From an uncultured Anaerolineae bacterium (GTDB lineage: Bacteria > Chloroflexota > Anaerolineae > Anaerolineales > Villigracilaceae), in NCBI GenBank assembly GCA_903838415.1, contig CAILYI010000077.1, positions 1 through 64,000 on the forward strand: a stretch of DNA of 64,000 nucleotides, written 5' to 3'. Below the pieces are notes generated by a model. The model did not search any database and was not told where the DNA came from. It saw only the letters and a list, made by a program, of their open reading frames with translations. How positions within the stretch are numbered: the stretch's first letter is position 1; the number at the start of each line of letters is the position of its first letter. Made by a program: the position numbers and the translations under genes. Shown one piece after another: positions 9,239 through 16,883 of this stretch.

Positions 9239-9757
9239 CTACAGCTTCTGCTCGCAGACGTTGCGAAAACCGCACTTTGCGCAGCGCGCGGCGTTTTCAT
9301 GCGAGCGGGACACTTCATCGCGGCGCTCGTCGCGGCGCATTTCGGCCAGGATGTCGAGCAGGGCGCTTTCCAGCGCCGGGGTGTAATCGACAGCAAAATC
9401 CCGATCTTCGTAATGGAGAATGCCGTAGGGCGGACGGTGGCCCGTCGTTTTTTCCACCAGCAGGCAGTAAGAAGCCAGCTGATAGATGTGCGCATCGTAC
9501 GGCGCCTGCGGCGCTTTGCCGGATTTGACTTCGACGGGGATGGTATGCCCGTTTTTCTCAACCAGATAATCCGGTTTTCCGGTCAGGCCGAGTACGCCAT
9601 CATAGAGCGGTTTCTCAACTTTGCTGCCCCAGGAACGCGTGTCGGTGTAGATGACACGTCCGCCCGGCAGACCGGCGGCTTTTTGCGCGCGCCCGGCTTG
9701 CCAGAACAGGACGAGCGCAATGATCAGCAGAATGAGACCAAGCGAAACGGCGATCAT
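9239..9757 (-). CDS. Membrane-anchored Cas4-like nuclease, catalytic half
   Basis: The 172-aa protein starts with a transmembrane helix (MIAVSLGLILLIIALVLFW). It then carries the PD-(D/E)XK core of the Cas4/Dna2/RecB type: GKPDYLVE, the catalytic IPVEVKSGKAP and the QLASY motif of the Q-x-x-x-Y kind. It ends in a three-cysteine cluster, CAKCGFRNVC. In Cas4 proteins these three cysteines join one N-terminal cysteine to hold an Fe-S cluster; here that cysteine is on the upstream protein. The ATG overlaps the upstream stop as TAATG. There are no cas genes nearby. A repair role is inferred from the recN neighbourhood only. Confidence 0.8.
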   Translation of the reverse strand: MIAVSLGLILLIIALVLFWQAGRAQKAAGLPGGRVIYTDTRSWGSKVEKPLYDGVLGLTGKPDYLVEKNGHTIPVEVKSGKAPQAPYDAHIYQLASYCLLVEKTTGHRPPYGILHYEDRDFAVDYTPALESALLDILAEMRRDERRDEVSRSHENAARCAKCGFRNVCEQKL

Positions 9758-9999
9758 TAGTTCCCCAGCAGTGAGACCAGGCCGAAGGCCGTCAGCAGGA
9801 CGCAGCCAGCCAGCAAAAGGATAAATCCCAGCGAGCGCATCAGCCCGGCCTCCAGGACGCGGCGGCCATGTTTGCGATGCAGGTCTGTCCCGGCGGCCAT
9901 TTCGGCCTGGTTGATGGATTCCTGACCATTCAGGCGATACCACCAGGCCCGGCGGCAGTACAGGTAGGAGCCAATGTCAGAAGCGCGGACGGGTTTCAT
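9757..9999 (-). CDS. Membrane-anchored Cas4-like nuclease, N-terminal half
   Basis: The 80-aa protein begins MKPVRASDIGSYLYCRRAWW, the typical N-terminus of Cas4-like nucleases with the single Fe-S cysteine. A conserved-looking GTDLHRKHGRRV (the H motif) follows, and then a hydrophobic helix (about 53-79) to the stop. The catalytic residues are encoded by the next gene, which starts on the same TAATG and opens with its own transmembrane helix. Together the two give the complete order Cys, His, TM, TM, Asp, Glu-x-Lys, Gln-x3-Tyr, three Cys. A sequencing frameshift is possible but the coupled stop/start fits a natural split. Confidence 0.75.
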   Translation of the reverse strand: MKPVRASDIGSYLYCRRAWWYRLNGQESINQAEMAAGTDLHRKHGRRVLEAGLMRSLGFILLLAGCVLLTAFGLVSLLGN

Positions 10000-10298
10000 G
10001 GGGAAATGTCACAAGGGAGGGTATGGGTCAAGTAGTTTAGCACATTCATTCTATCATGTTTTTATTTGCCTTCGCGGCGTAGTGCGGGGCGGCTGGACAG
10101 GTTGAGCCTGTGGGATGGTGGATATAGGATGAGCGTAGGATGAACGAAAACAGCGGTAATTTTGTTTTGGTCAAAGACCAGCCTGGTTCGATAATTCCAT
10201 CCCGCAATGACTTCACTCGCACGTTCAGCCGGTTGGCGCTGTTCAGTTTTGGCAAAGTCTGTCAAAACCAAACCTGTTTGCCGAAAAAAATCAATCGC

Positions 10299-10363
10299 AC
10301 CACAGATAAACTTGGATGAACGAAGATACTAAAAAAATCTGCTTTTATCTGTGGTTATCTTCG
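10299..10363. repeat. Palindromic intergenic repeat in the 10000-10497 gap
   Basis: ACCACAGATAAA (10299-10310) and its exact complement (10344-10355) form a hairpin. CGAAGATA (10321-10328) and TATCTTCG (10356-10363) give a competing or interlocked pairing. The sequence resembles the dispersed CACAGAT-type repeats seen between genes in many bacterial genomes. The remainder of this 500-base gap between divergent units shows no convincing gene. It does hold the TATAAT box just before the thioesterase. Confidence 0.45.
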
Positions 10364-10497
10364 GTGAATAAATTAAAGTCGGTTTTTTTCCGCCAAGCCG
10401 CCCCCTGCACTGCGGGGGAGAGCGATAAAGGTTTTGACTTTAAGAAAAGCGTGGCCATGCGGGCGATGATTAGCCAGTTAGGTTTTATAATTCAATC

Positions 10498-10926
10498 ATG
10501 GCCGATCCCCACTTTTTTTATCCGATCGAAATTCGTTACTCGGATCTGGACCCGCAGGGTCATGTCAACAATGCGCGCTTTCTGACCTATTTTGAGCAGG
10601 CGCGCGTGAATTATTTAATCAACCTGGATTTGTTCAGCAAGAACCAATCGTTTCTCGAAACCGGCATTATTATCGCCGAGGCCAAAGTGACGTTTAAGGC
10701 GCCGGTCTATTTTGAGACGGAGGCTCGCATCGGCGTGCGCGTCAGCCGGTTGGGTAATAAGTCGTTCACCATGGAATATGAGATGTCGGATCAGGCTGGC
10801 AAGCTGTATGCCAGCGGCTCAACTTCGATCGTAACTTTTGACTACAGATCGCACGCCACCATTCCCGTCCCGCCCATGTGGCGCGAGAAGATTCTGTCGT
10901 TTGAAAGTTTGGAAAGTGCCGGGTAA
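10498..10926 (+). CDS. Hotdog-fold acyl-CoA thioesterase (YbgC/FadM-like)
   Basis: The 142-aa protein carries the 4-hydroxybenzoyl-CoA thioesterase signature IRYSDLDPQGHVNNARFLTYFEQAR, abbreviated here as YSDLDPQGHVNNARF, with the catalytic Asp in the SDLD element. The family hydrolyses acyl-CoA thioesters in the cytoplasm. Its preferred substrate cannot be read from sequence. TATAAT at 10486-10491 lies six bases before the ATG and there is no ribosome site, which suggests a leaderless transcript. The next gene follows 38 bases downstream in the same direction. Confidence 0.88.
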   Translation: MADPHFFYPIEIRYSDLDPQGHVNNARFLTYFEQARVNYLINLDLFSKNQSFLETGIIIAEAKVTFKAPVYFETEARIGVRVSRLGNKSFTMEYEMSDQAGKLYASGSTSIVTFDYRSHATIPVPPMWREKILSFESLESAG

Positions 10927-10964
10927 GAGCGTTTCACTTTATTTCAAGAAAAGGATCAATTCCC

Positions 10965-12020
10965 ATGGCTACTGTTTCACCTGCAACTGTTGATAGCGCT
11001 TTCCTGCTCGATTTTCTTGTCGAGCTGTTGAATACCCCCTCGCCCACCGGATTGGCTGAACCGGCGCTGGCTTTTACCGAGCAGACGCTGAAGGCTTTCC
11101 CGGAACTGACGCTGACGCGCACGCGCAAGGGGGCGCTGGTGGCCTGTTGGCCAGGCCAAAAGTCGGATGCGCCGCGCGCGCTGACGGCGCATGTCGATAC
11201 GCTGGGGGCGATGGTCAAGGAGATCAAGCCCAATGGACGCCTGAAACTGACCAGAATCGGCGGTCTGCTGCTAAACGGAGTCGAAACCGAGGGCTGCTGG
11301 GTACTGCTCAATAACGGCGATAAGGTGCGTGGCTCGTACATGTTCGAAAAAGCCTCCAGCCACGTCCACGGTGCACTTGTCAACGAAACCCGGCGCAGCG
11401 AGGACAATATGGAAGTCCGGCTGGATGCGCGTACCACCAATGCTGAGGAAACGCGCGCGCTCGGCATCCAGGTTGGCGATTTTGTGGCGTTTGACCCGCG
11501 CGTCGAAGTGACCGACGGTTTTGTGCGCTCGCGTTTTCTGGATGATAAAGCCTGCGTGGCGACGCTGGTGGCCGCCATCCAGGCCCTGCATCAGGCCGGT
11601 CTCAGGCCGCAGCAGTCGGTTTATTTCCACTTCAGCAACTATGAGGAGGTCGGGCACGGCGCGTCAGCCGGAATCCCGCCGCAGGTGCATGAACTGCTGA
11701 CGGTGGATATGGCGGCGATCGGCGATGGTCAGACTTCGGACGAGTACAGTGTGACGTTGTGCGTCAAGGACAGCGGCGGGCCGTATCATCATGGCTTCAG
11801 CCAAAAGCTGCGCGCGCTGGCCGAAGAGCACGGTATCGCTTACAAAACGGATATATATCCGTTTTATGGCTCGGATGGCGAGGCTTTCTGGCGCGCGGGC
11901 GGCGACGTGGCCGTGGCGCTGATTGGCCCCGGCGTGGATGCTTCACACAATTATGAGCGCACCCATTTGGATGCGCTGCTGGCAACCACCCATTGGATTA
12001 TCGCGTATTTGCTCAGTTAG
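10965..12020 (+). CDS. M42-family metallo-aminopeptidase
   Basis: The 351-aa protein belongs to the M42 (glutamyl aminopeptidase/endoglucanase-like) family. The metal ligands are recognisable: TAHVDTLG, RFLDDKAC, the catalytic SNYEEVGHGAS, TVDMAAIG, and a late ASHNYERTH histidine. These enzymes are usually cytoplasmic multimers that trim peptides. An AAGGA ribosome site precedes the ATG. It is followed nine bases later by a luciferase-like oxidoreductase, probably in one transcript. Confidence 0.88.
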   Translation: MATVSPATVDSAFLLDFLVELLNTPSPTGLAEPALAFTEQTLKAFPELTLTRTRKGALVACWPGQKSDAPRALTAHVDTLGAMVKEIKPNGRLKLTRIGGLLLNGVETEGCWVLLNNGDKVRGSYMFEKASSHVHGALVNETRRSEDNMEVRLDARTTNAEETRALGIQVGDFVAFDPRVEVTDGFVRSRFLDDKACVATLVAAIQALHQAGLRPQQSVYFHFSNYEEVGHGASAGIPPQVHELLTVDMAAIGDGQTSDEYSVTLCVKDSGGPYHHGFSQKLRALAEEHGIAYKTDIYPFYGSDGEAFWRAGGDVAVALIGPGVDASHNYERTHLDALLATTHWIIAYLLS

Positions 12021-12028
12021 GAGACTCT

Positions 12029-13039
12029 ATGAAACTGGATGCTGCTCTGCCCCCTGCCCCGCTGGCGGATGTTCCCGCCATTGCGCGGGCCGCCGAATCG
12101 ACCGGCTTTTCGGCCATCTGGACGACTGAAACCCATCACGATCCATTTCTGCCGCATGCCCTGATCGCCGAGCACACCAGGCGGATTCATTCCGGAACCG
12201 GTATTGCGGTTTCCTTTGGGCGCTCCCCGGCGACGATCGCCTATACCGCCTGGGACCTGGCGGCGCAGTCGAAAGGGCGCTTCATCCTTGGGCTGGGAAC
12301 GCAGGTCAAGGCGCATGTTGAGCGGCGTTTTGGGATGGAATGGCCCGCCTCCGTCACCGGCAAGCTGCGCGAGCAGATTCAAGTTATCCGCGCCTTTTGG
12401 GATACCTGGCAGCATGGCGTGCCGCTCAATTTTCGCGGCGACTATTACAAGATCACGCTGATGTCGCCCTTTTTCAATCCCGGACCGAATGAGTATCCCG
12501 AAATCCCGATTTTTATTGCCGGAGTCAACACCGGGCTGGCGCGCCTGGCCGGTGAGATGTGCGATGGATTCCATGCGCATCCCTTCAGCACGCCGCGCTA
12601 TTTGAGCGAGGTGATACTGCCCGCGATTGAAGCGGGCGCGGCCAAAACCGGCCGCACGCGCGGTGATGTGACCATGGCCGTCTCTGTTTTTGCCGCCACC
12701 ACTTCGGAAGAACTGCAAGCCTGCCGCCAGTCGATCTCTTTTTACGCTTCCACGCCATCCTACCGGCCGGTATTGGAGCATCATGGCTGGCTGGAAGTGG
12801 GCGAAAAACTATCCGCCCTGGCCGCGCGCGGACAGTGGGCCGAGATGCCCGAACTGATTACGGATGACATCCTGGCCGAATTCTGCACCTGGGCCGAGAG
12901 TCCCGCCGCGATGGCGGCCGCGCTCAAGCAGCGCTACACGGGAATCGCGGATCGGATTGCGATCTATATTCCCTTCATCCCCGGCGATAAGGATGCCTGG
13001 TGGCGCGAGTTGGCGCTTGAATTTGACGGAAACGAATAA
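12029..13039 (+). CDS. LLM-class F420-dependent oxidoreductase
   Basis: The 336-aa luciferase-like TIM-barrel protein has WTTETHHDPFLPHALIAEHT near the N-terminus, GTGIAVSFGRSP, and FILGLGTQVKAHVERRFG. These are characteristic of the F420-dependent TIGR03617-like group; FMN use is the alternative. ATG 12029 was chosen because GTTAGGAG lies a few bases upstream; an earlier ATG overlaps the peptidase gene. The substrate is unknown. It sits between an M42 peptidase and an SDR-type oxidoreductase in a likely operon. Confidence 0.85.
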   Translation: MKLDAALPPAPLADVPAIARAAESTGFSAIWTTETHHDPFLPHALIAEHTRRIHSGTGIAVSFGRSPATIAYTAWDLAAQSKGRFILGLGTQVKAHVERRFGMEWPASVTGKLREQIQVIRAFWDTWQHGVPLNFRGDYYKITLMSPFFNPGPNEYPEIPIFIAGVNTGLARLAGEMCDGFHAHPFSTPRYLSEVILPAIEAGAAKTGRTRGDVTMAVSVFAATTSEELQACRQSISFYASTPSYRPVLEHHGWLEVGEKLSALAARGQWAEMPELITDDILAEFCTWAESPAAMAAALKQRYTGIADRIAIYIPFIPGDKDAWWRELALEFDGNE

Positions 13040-13043
13040 CGCC

Positions 13044-14027
13044 ATGAAACGTATCCTGGTCACCGGCGCAACCGGCAAGGTTGGAAGTGCTTTTATCGCT
13101 GGCCTGCTGGCCGATCCGAAATTTGATTCGTTCGTGATGCGCGCGCTGTGTCACAACCGCAAACTTGAAGCGCAAACACGCCTGGAAGTTATCCAGGGCT
13201 CCCTCGCTGATCTTGAAACCGTCCAAACGGCTTTGGATAGTGTGACGCATGTCTTACACCTGGCGACTTGCAAAGAGACGCCGCAGGAGCTCATGGATGT
13301 GGCGGTGAAGGGCTTATTCTGGCTGCTGGAAACCTGTCGGGTCAGCCCCAGTTTTGAGCAGTTTATTCTGATTGGCGGCGATGCGGCGGTGGGACATTTT
13401 GTCTATCCCCATCCGCTGCCGGTGACCGAGCAGCAGAGACACAGTGCTTATCCAGGCTGTTACGCGCTCTCCAAAGTGCTGGAAGAAACCATGCTGGAGC
13501 AGTATTACATCCAATATGACCTGAATGGCTGCTGCCTGCGCGCGCCCTGGATCATGGAAAAGGACGATTTCAAGTACCAACTGTCCTTTGGCGAGGATGT
13601 TTTTGGCGGCCCGCGCTGGCGGGAGCTGGTCGGCGCTCAACAGGCGGATGAATTCATCCGCACCCGGACCATTCCGCTCATGCTCGACCCGCAAGGTGTG
13701 CCCGTTAAACGGAATTTCGTCCACGTGGATGACCTGGTCAGCGCGATTTTATCTGTTATCGACCACCCCAAGTCCCGTCAACAGACCTTTAACATCTGCA
13801 TGGACGAGCCAGTCGATTACGGTGAGATGGCTCGCTATCTGGCTGAAAGCCACTGGCTGCCCTCCGTCGGCATCCGGACGCCTTATCATTCCACCTGGCT
13901 GGATAATTCCAAGGCCAAACTCTTGCTCGGCTGGCGGCCCGGGGTTGACTTGAAAGAGATGATCGACCGGGCCTGGAATTACCGGCGCGCCGCGGACGAT
14001 CCGCGCATTGTTTGGTACCCGGGATAA
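13044..14027 (+). CDS. NAD-dependent epimerase/dehydratase-family protein
   Basis: The 327-aa extended SDR protein has a Rossmann glycine motif at the start (ILVTGATGKVGSAF) and the active-site YALSKVLEE (Tyr-x3-Lys). It has a late NFVHVDDLVSAI segment typical of nucleotide-sugar epimerases and related reductases. The ATG at 13044 follows the previous stop by a few bases. The substrate is unknown. Confidence 0.85.
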   Translation: MKRILVTGATGKVGSAFIAGLLADPKFDSFVMRALCHNRKLEAQTRLEVIQGSLADLETVQTALDSVTHVLHLATCKETPQELMDVAVKGLFWLLETCRVSPSFEQFILIGGDAAVGHFVYPHPLPVTEQQRHSAYPGCYALSKVLEETMLEQYYIQYDLNGCCLRAPWIMEKDDFKYQLSFGEDVFGGPRWRELVGAQQADEFIRTRTIPLMLDPQGVPVKRNFVHVDDLVSAILSVIDHPKSRQQTFNICMDEPVDYGEMARYLAESHWLPSVGIRTPYHSTWLDNSKAKLLLGWRPGVDLKEMIDRAWNYRRAADDPRIVWYPG

Positions 14028-14073
14028 TGGCTGTTGTCGTCCGTTGTGGCGTCCACCGAATTGGAGCGTAACG

Positions 14074-14502
14074 ATGATTTTCCAGCTAATGTATACCAGT
14101 ACAGCTGCTCACCCGATGAGCGAAACTGAATTGATCGAGGTGTTGACCGAAGCGCGGCGCTTCAATGCCGAGCACGAAATAACCGGGATGCTGCTCTACC
14201 TGGATGGGACTTTCGTGCAGGTGTTGGAAGGCGAGGAGCAAACAGTGCGCGATCTATATGCTCGCATTTTGCTCGATCGCAGGCATCATGGTTGTAAGAC
14301 ATACCTTGAAGAGTACGTCCCTGAGCGTGATTTTACCGAATGGACGATGGGTTTTCGCAGCTTGCCGGGCATCAAACCCGAACAGCTGCCAGGGTTCGTC
14401 AATCTGACCAATTGGCGCGAAGATACAAACAATATGACTTTGCGGCGGGGTTCGCTGCGTAAGATTCTGCTCAACCTGGCGGCGGCCAATCGGGAGATCT
14501 AG
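14074..14502 (+). CDS. BLUF-domain blue-light photoreceptor
   Basis: The 142-aa protein is almost entirely a BLUF (FAD-binding blue-light) domain. It shows MIFQLMYTSTA with the photoactive Tyr, RRFNAEHEITGMLLYLDG with the flavin-contacting Asn, FVQVLEGEEQTVRDLY with the key Gln, and FTEWTMGFRSL. A short C-terminal helix follows, and no effector domain is attached. Short BLUF proteins act through partner proteins. ATG 14074 has GGAG eight bases upstream. It may be co-transcribed with the preceding SDR gene. Its partner is not obvious; the GGDEF/phosphorelay at 21-26 kb is only a guess. Confidence 0.85.
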   Translation: MIFQLMYTSTAAHPMSETELIEVLTEARRFNAEHEITGMLLYLDGTFVQVLEGEEQTVRDLYARILLDRRHHGCKTYLEEYVPERDFTEWTMGFRSLPGIKPEQLPGFVNLTNWREDTNNMTLRRGSLRKILLNLAAANREI

Positions 14503-14550
14503 CCCAAATTCGCGAGCTTTTCAATCCAATTTCAGGTTTTATCCTGCCCT

Positions 14551-15000
14551 ATGACAACACTCATCCATGAACGCGTTGAACTGGCCCGCCAGGGTCAAAA
14601 TCCCACTCTTTTGTGCAAAATGGAGTCGGGCTGGGTCGTCTTTAGCGATGTGCAAATTCTGAATGGTTACTGCCTGCTGCTGCCGGATCCCGTTCCGCCC
14701 GATTTGAACGCACTCTCCATCCCGGAGCGCCAGAAATTCTTGCGTGATATGTCGATCGTTGGTGACGCGCTGCTTGAAGTGACCAGTGCGGCGCGCATCA
14801 ATTACGAGATTTTGGGAAACAGTGAACAGGCGCTGCACGCGCACATCATTCCACGTTATGAGGCCGAACCGGATGATCTGGGTAAAGGCCCGGTCTGGTT
14901 TTACGACTGGAGCCAGGCCCCGCACTTTGATTTGGCGACTCACAAACCGCTGATGGATAAAATCTGCGCGGCGTTGGAGAAACGCATTGCGCTGATTTAA
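14551..15000 (+). CDS. HIT-superfamily protein
   Basis: The 149-aa protein has a histidine-triad-like motif ALHAHIIPRYEAEP near residue 96 and the upstream pattern GYCLLLPDPVPPDLNAL. These fit a HIT nucleotide hydrolase or transferase, although the first His of the usual H-x-H-x-H is altered, so catalysis is uncertain. A TATCCT-like box lies close to the ATG and no strong ribosome site is seen. The gene ends in a bidirectional terminator. Confidence 0.7.
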   Translation: MTTLIHERVELARQGQNPTLLCKMESGWVVFSDVQILNGYCLLLPDPVPPDLNALSIPERQKFLRDMSIVGDALLEVTSAARINYEILGNSEQALHAHIIPRYEAEPDDLGKGPVWFYDWSQAPHFDLATHKPLMDKICAALEKRIALI

Positions 15001-15039
15001 AAAAAGCGGGGCGACCATTTTGTGGTCGCCCCGCTTTTT
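15001..15039. terminator. Bidirectional intrinsic terminator
   Basis: Perfect 17-base arms AAAAAGCGGGGCGACCA (15001-15017) and complement (15023-15039) surround a five-base loop. The A-run and T-run serve both strands, between the convergent HIT and MFS genes. Confidence 0.9.
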
Positions 15040-15047
15040 GGTTTCTG

Positions 15048-16283
15048 CTAAGGCTCATTGAGCGGATTGTGTTGCTGGTGCAGACGGTTGGCGCGGCGGA
15101 TGAGCGGCAAGGCGGGCGTGATCAGCAGGCTGGCAAAGGCGATGGCGGCCTGCACACTCCACAGGCTGACGAGTCCCGCCAGCGGCCCGGAGGCAATCTG
15201 CCCGATGGCATCCACCTGGCCGGACATGGAGACGACCGTGGCGCGCGTGTCAGAATCCAGGCGCTGGTTGACCCAGGCATCGTATAAGGGGCTGAGCACG
15301 TTGCGGGTGATGCTGACCAACCAGACGGCGGCCACCGCCATAGCCAGCACGGGCGCAAAGGCAAAGCTGAAAATTCCCAGGGCCAGCAGGCCCGTCAGCC
15401 AGAACATGGCTTTCGCAATTGAGGGGGCGTGGGCAGCGTCGAGCCGTTTTTCCACCTGACGGGTGACCAGGATCGAGAGCAGCATCCCGCCCGCGCGCAG
15501 CAATCCAAAAAAGGCCACGTCATTCATCCCAAAAATGTGCGGAATCTGGAAGGTATCCACTAGGTATTTGACCCACAGCCGGTCCCAGCCTTCGGAGTAC
15601 AGGCCGTAGATCAGTCCGACGCCCAGGACGGCCATCAGCGCCGGGCGCTGGCGCACCGCGGCCAGTCCTTTGCGGAAGATGTCGCCCATGTGCTGCCAGG
15701 TGTTGCGGTTTTCGGGCAGGACGGGTGCGAAGCCGGTTTCGGGCATGAGCAGCGCCAGCGCGACGGCAATCAGCGCGACGCACAGGCCACCCGCTAGGAT
15801 GGGCAGGTTGACGGCGATGTTCCCGAGCGGGATAGCGATCAACATGCCGAGTAAGGCCCCGGCCAGGTCGAACTGGTTGGCGCGCAGGAAAGCGCGGTTG
15901 GCGTTGTCCTCGCCGATTTCGTCGGAGAGCCAGGCTTGCGTGGCGCCGCTGGTGAAGGTGAAGCCCAGGCCCCACAGGCTGGAGGCCAGCAGGATGGTGC
16001 CGAAGTAGGGAAACAGCCCCTCGATCACGAATCCCAGCCCCATAATGGCGTAGCCGATGATGACGGAGAGCCGCCGCGAGTAGGCGTCGGCGACGATGCC
16101 GGTGGGTACTTCAAAGAGCAGGATGACGACTTCGAGCGTGGTGCCGACCAGGACGAGCTGCAAGCCCGTCAGCCCGGCGACGGTGGCCTCGTAGTAGGAG
16201 GCCACAACGAAGATCATGCTGAAAAAGAGCGCGTTGCAGAACGTCAGGGCCAGGTAGAGTGGGTAAGCGGGGAGTTTTTGCAT
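15048..16283 (-). CDS. MFS transporter (DHA3-like efflux family)
   Basis: The 411-aa protein has about twelve transmembrane helices and the MFS loop signature EVPTGIVADAYSRRLSV between helices 2 and 3. It has the DHA3/tetracycline-like features GATQAWLSDEIGE and LSPLYDAWVNQRLDS. It is probably a drug or metabolite exporter; the substrate is unknown. It is transcribed leftward from the gap shared with the HicBA operon. Confidence 0.82.
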   Translation of the reverse strand: MQKLPAYPLYLALTFCNALFFSMIFVVASYYEATVAGLTGLQLVLVGTTLEVVILLFEVPTGIVADAYSRRLSVIIGYAIMGLGFVIEGLFPYFGTILLASSLWGLGFTFTSGATQAWLSDEIGEDNANRAFLRANQFDLAGALLGMLIAIPLGNIAVNLPILAGGLCVALIAVALALLMPETGFAPVLPENRNTWQHMGDIFRKGLAAVRQRPALMAVLGVGLIYGLYSEGWDRLWVKYLVDTFQIPHIFGMNDVAFFGLLRAGGMLLSILVTRQVEKRLDAAHAPSIAKAMFWLTGLLALGIFSFAFAPVLAMAVAAVWLVSITRNVLSPLYDAWVNQRLDSDTRATVVSMSGQVDAIGQIASGPLAGLVSLWSVQAAIAFASLLITPALPLIRRANRLHQQHNPLNEP

Positions 16284-16305
16284 TCAGTCTCCGGGGGAGT
16301 TATGC

Positions 16306-16329
16306 TATACTTTAATCACTTTCGAGGAG
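16306..16329 (+). promoter_or_regulatory. Extended -10 promoter and ribosome site of hicBA
   Basis: TGCTATACT (16303-16311) is an extended -10 box, and GAGGAG (16324-16329) lies six bases before the ATG at 16336. This spacing decides for the 16336 start over the ATG at 16330. No clear -35 box is visible. Confidence 0.45.
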
Positions 16330-16335
16330 ATGGCG

Positions 16336-16584
16336 ATGTCACAGATTTATAAATTACCACTCATGCTGGAACCACAACCGGAAGGCGGGTATGTTGTCAC
16401 CTGTCCGCTATTGCCTGAATTAATTACAGAGGGAGAAACAGCGCAGGAAGCAATTCAAAATGCGAATGATGCACTTTCAGCCATGATCGAAGCTTTCCAA
16501 CATCTGAAAAAGCCGCTGCCGTTGGTTCTTCAAGCGGAAAGAAAAGATTCGCCGCTTTGGCTGGAGACGGTGTTTTCGGTATGA
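16336..16584 (+). CDS. hicB: HicB-family antitoxin
   Basis: The 82-aa protein has the HicB partial RNase-H-like fold: YKLPLMLEPQPEGGYVVTCP, then LPELITEGETAQEAIQNAND. It lacks a C-terminal DNA-binding extension, as in the short HicB forms. HicB neutralises the HicA mRNA interferase. The antitoxin comes first and its stop overlaps the toxin start as ATGA, the reverse of the classical hicA-hicB order. Confidence 0.85.
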   Translation: MSQIYKLPLMLEPQPEGGYVVTCPLLPELITEGETAQEAIQNANDALSAMIEAFQHLKKPLPLVLQAERKDSPLWLETVFSV

Positions 16585-16796
16585 AGTATCGCGTTGCGGC
16601 TCAAAAACTGCGGGTTTTGGGCTGTGAGGAGTTGCCCAGGCATGGCGCCGGGTCTCATCGCGTCTGGCATAATCCGCAAAACGGAAAGATTGCGCCTCTG
16701 CCCGATTGGGGCGCCAAAGACATCAAGCTGGGAACTCTGAGGGCGGTGATCCGCCAGTTGGGGCTGGATTGGCAGGAGTTTTCAAAGGCGAAATAA
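16581..16796 (+). CDS. hicA: HicA-family mRNA interferase toxin
   Basis: The 71-aa dsRNA-binding-fold toxin has the catalytic histidine in HGAGSHRVWHNP and the LGTLRAVIRQLGL helix. It cleaves mRNA when HicB is depleted. The ATG (16581) overlaps the hicB stop. A terminator hairpin follows 24 bases after the stop. Confidence 0.87.
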   Translation: MKYRVAAQKLRVLGCEELPRHGAGSHRVWHNPQNGKIAPLPDWGAKDIKLGTLRAVIRQLGLDWQEFSKAK

Positions 16797-16819
16797 TCCG
16801 GCCATCACAAATCGAGATC

Positions 16820-16856
16820 AAACCGGTAGACAGGGATATGCTCTGTCTACCGGTTT
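16820..16856. terminator. Terminator between hicA and the Eis-like gene
   Basis: Arms AAACCGGTAGACAG (16820-16833) and complement (16843-16856) form a 14-base stem followed by T/G-rich sequence. It lies between convergent genes and could serve either side. Confidence 0.7.
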
Positions 16857-16883
16857 TGTATTGGGCAGAATGGCGGCGTAATT

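Noticed and set aside
9239-9943. Longer nuclease frame starting at 9943
   Set aside because: Its first 62 residues are the shadow of the 80-aa N-terminal gene in another frame; the hydrophobic helix and the coupled TAATG start mark 9757 as the real start.
9239-9999. CRISPR-Cas locus
   Set aside because: The Cas4-like fold is present but no repeat array and no other cas gene is visible in the window.
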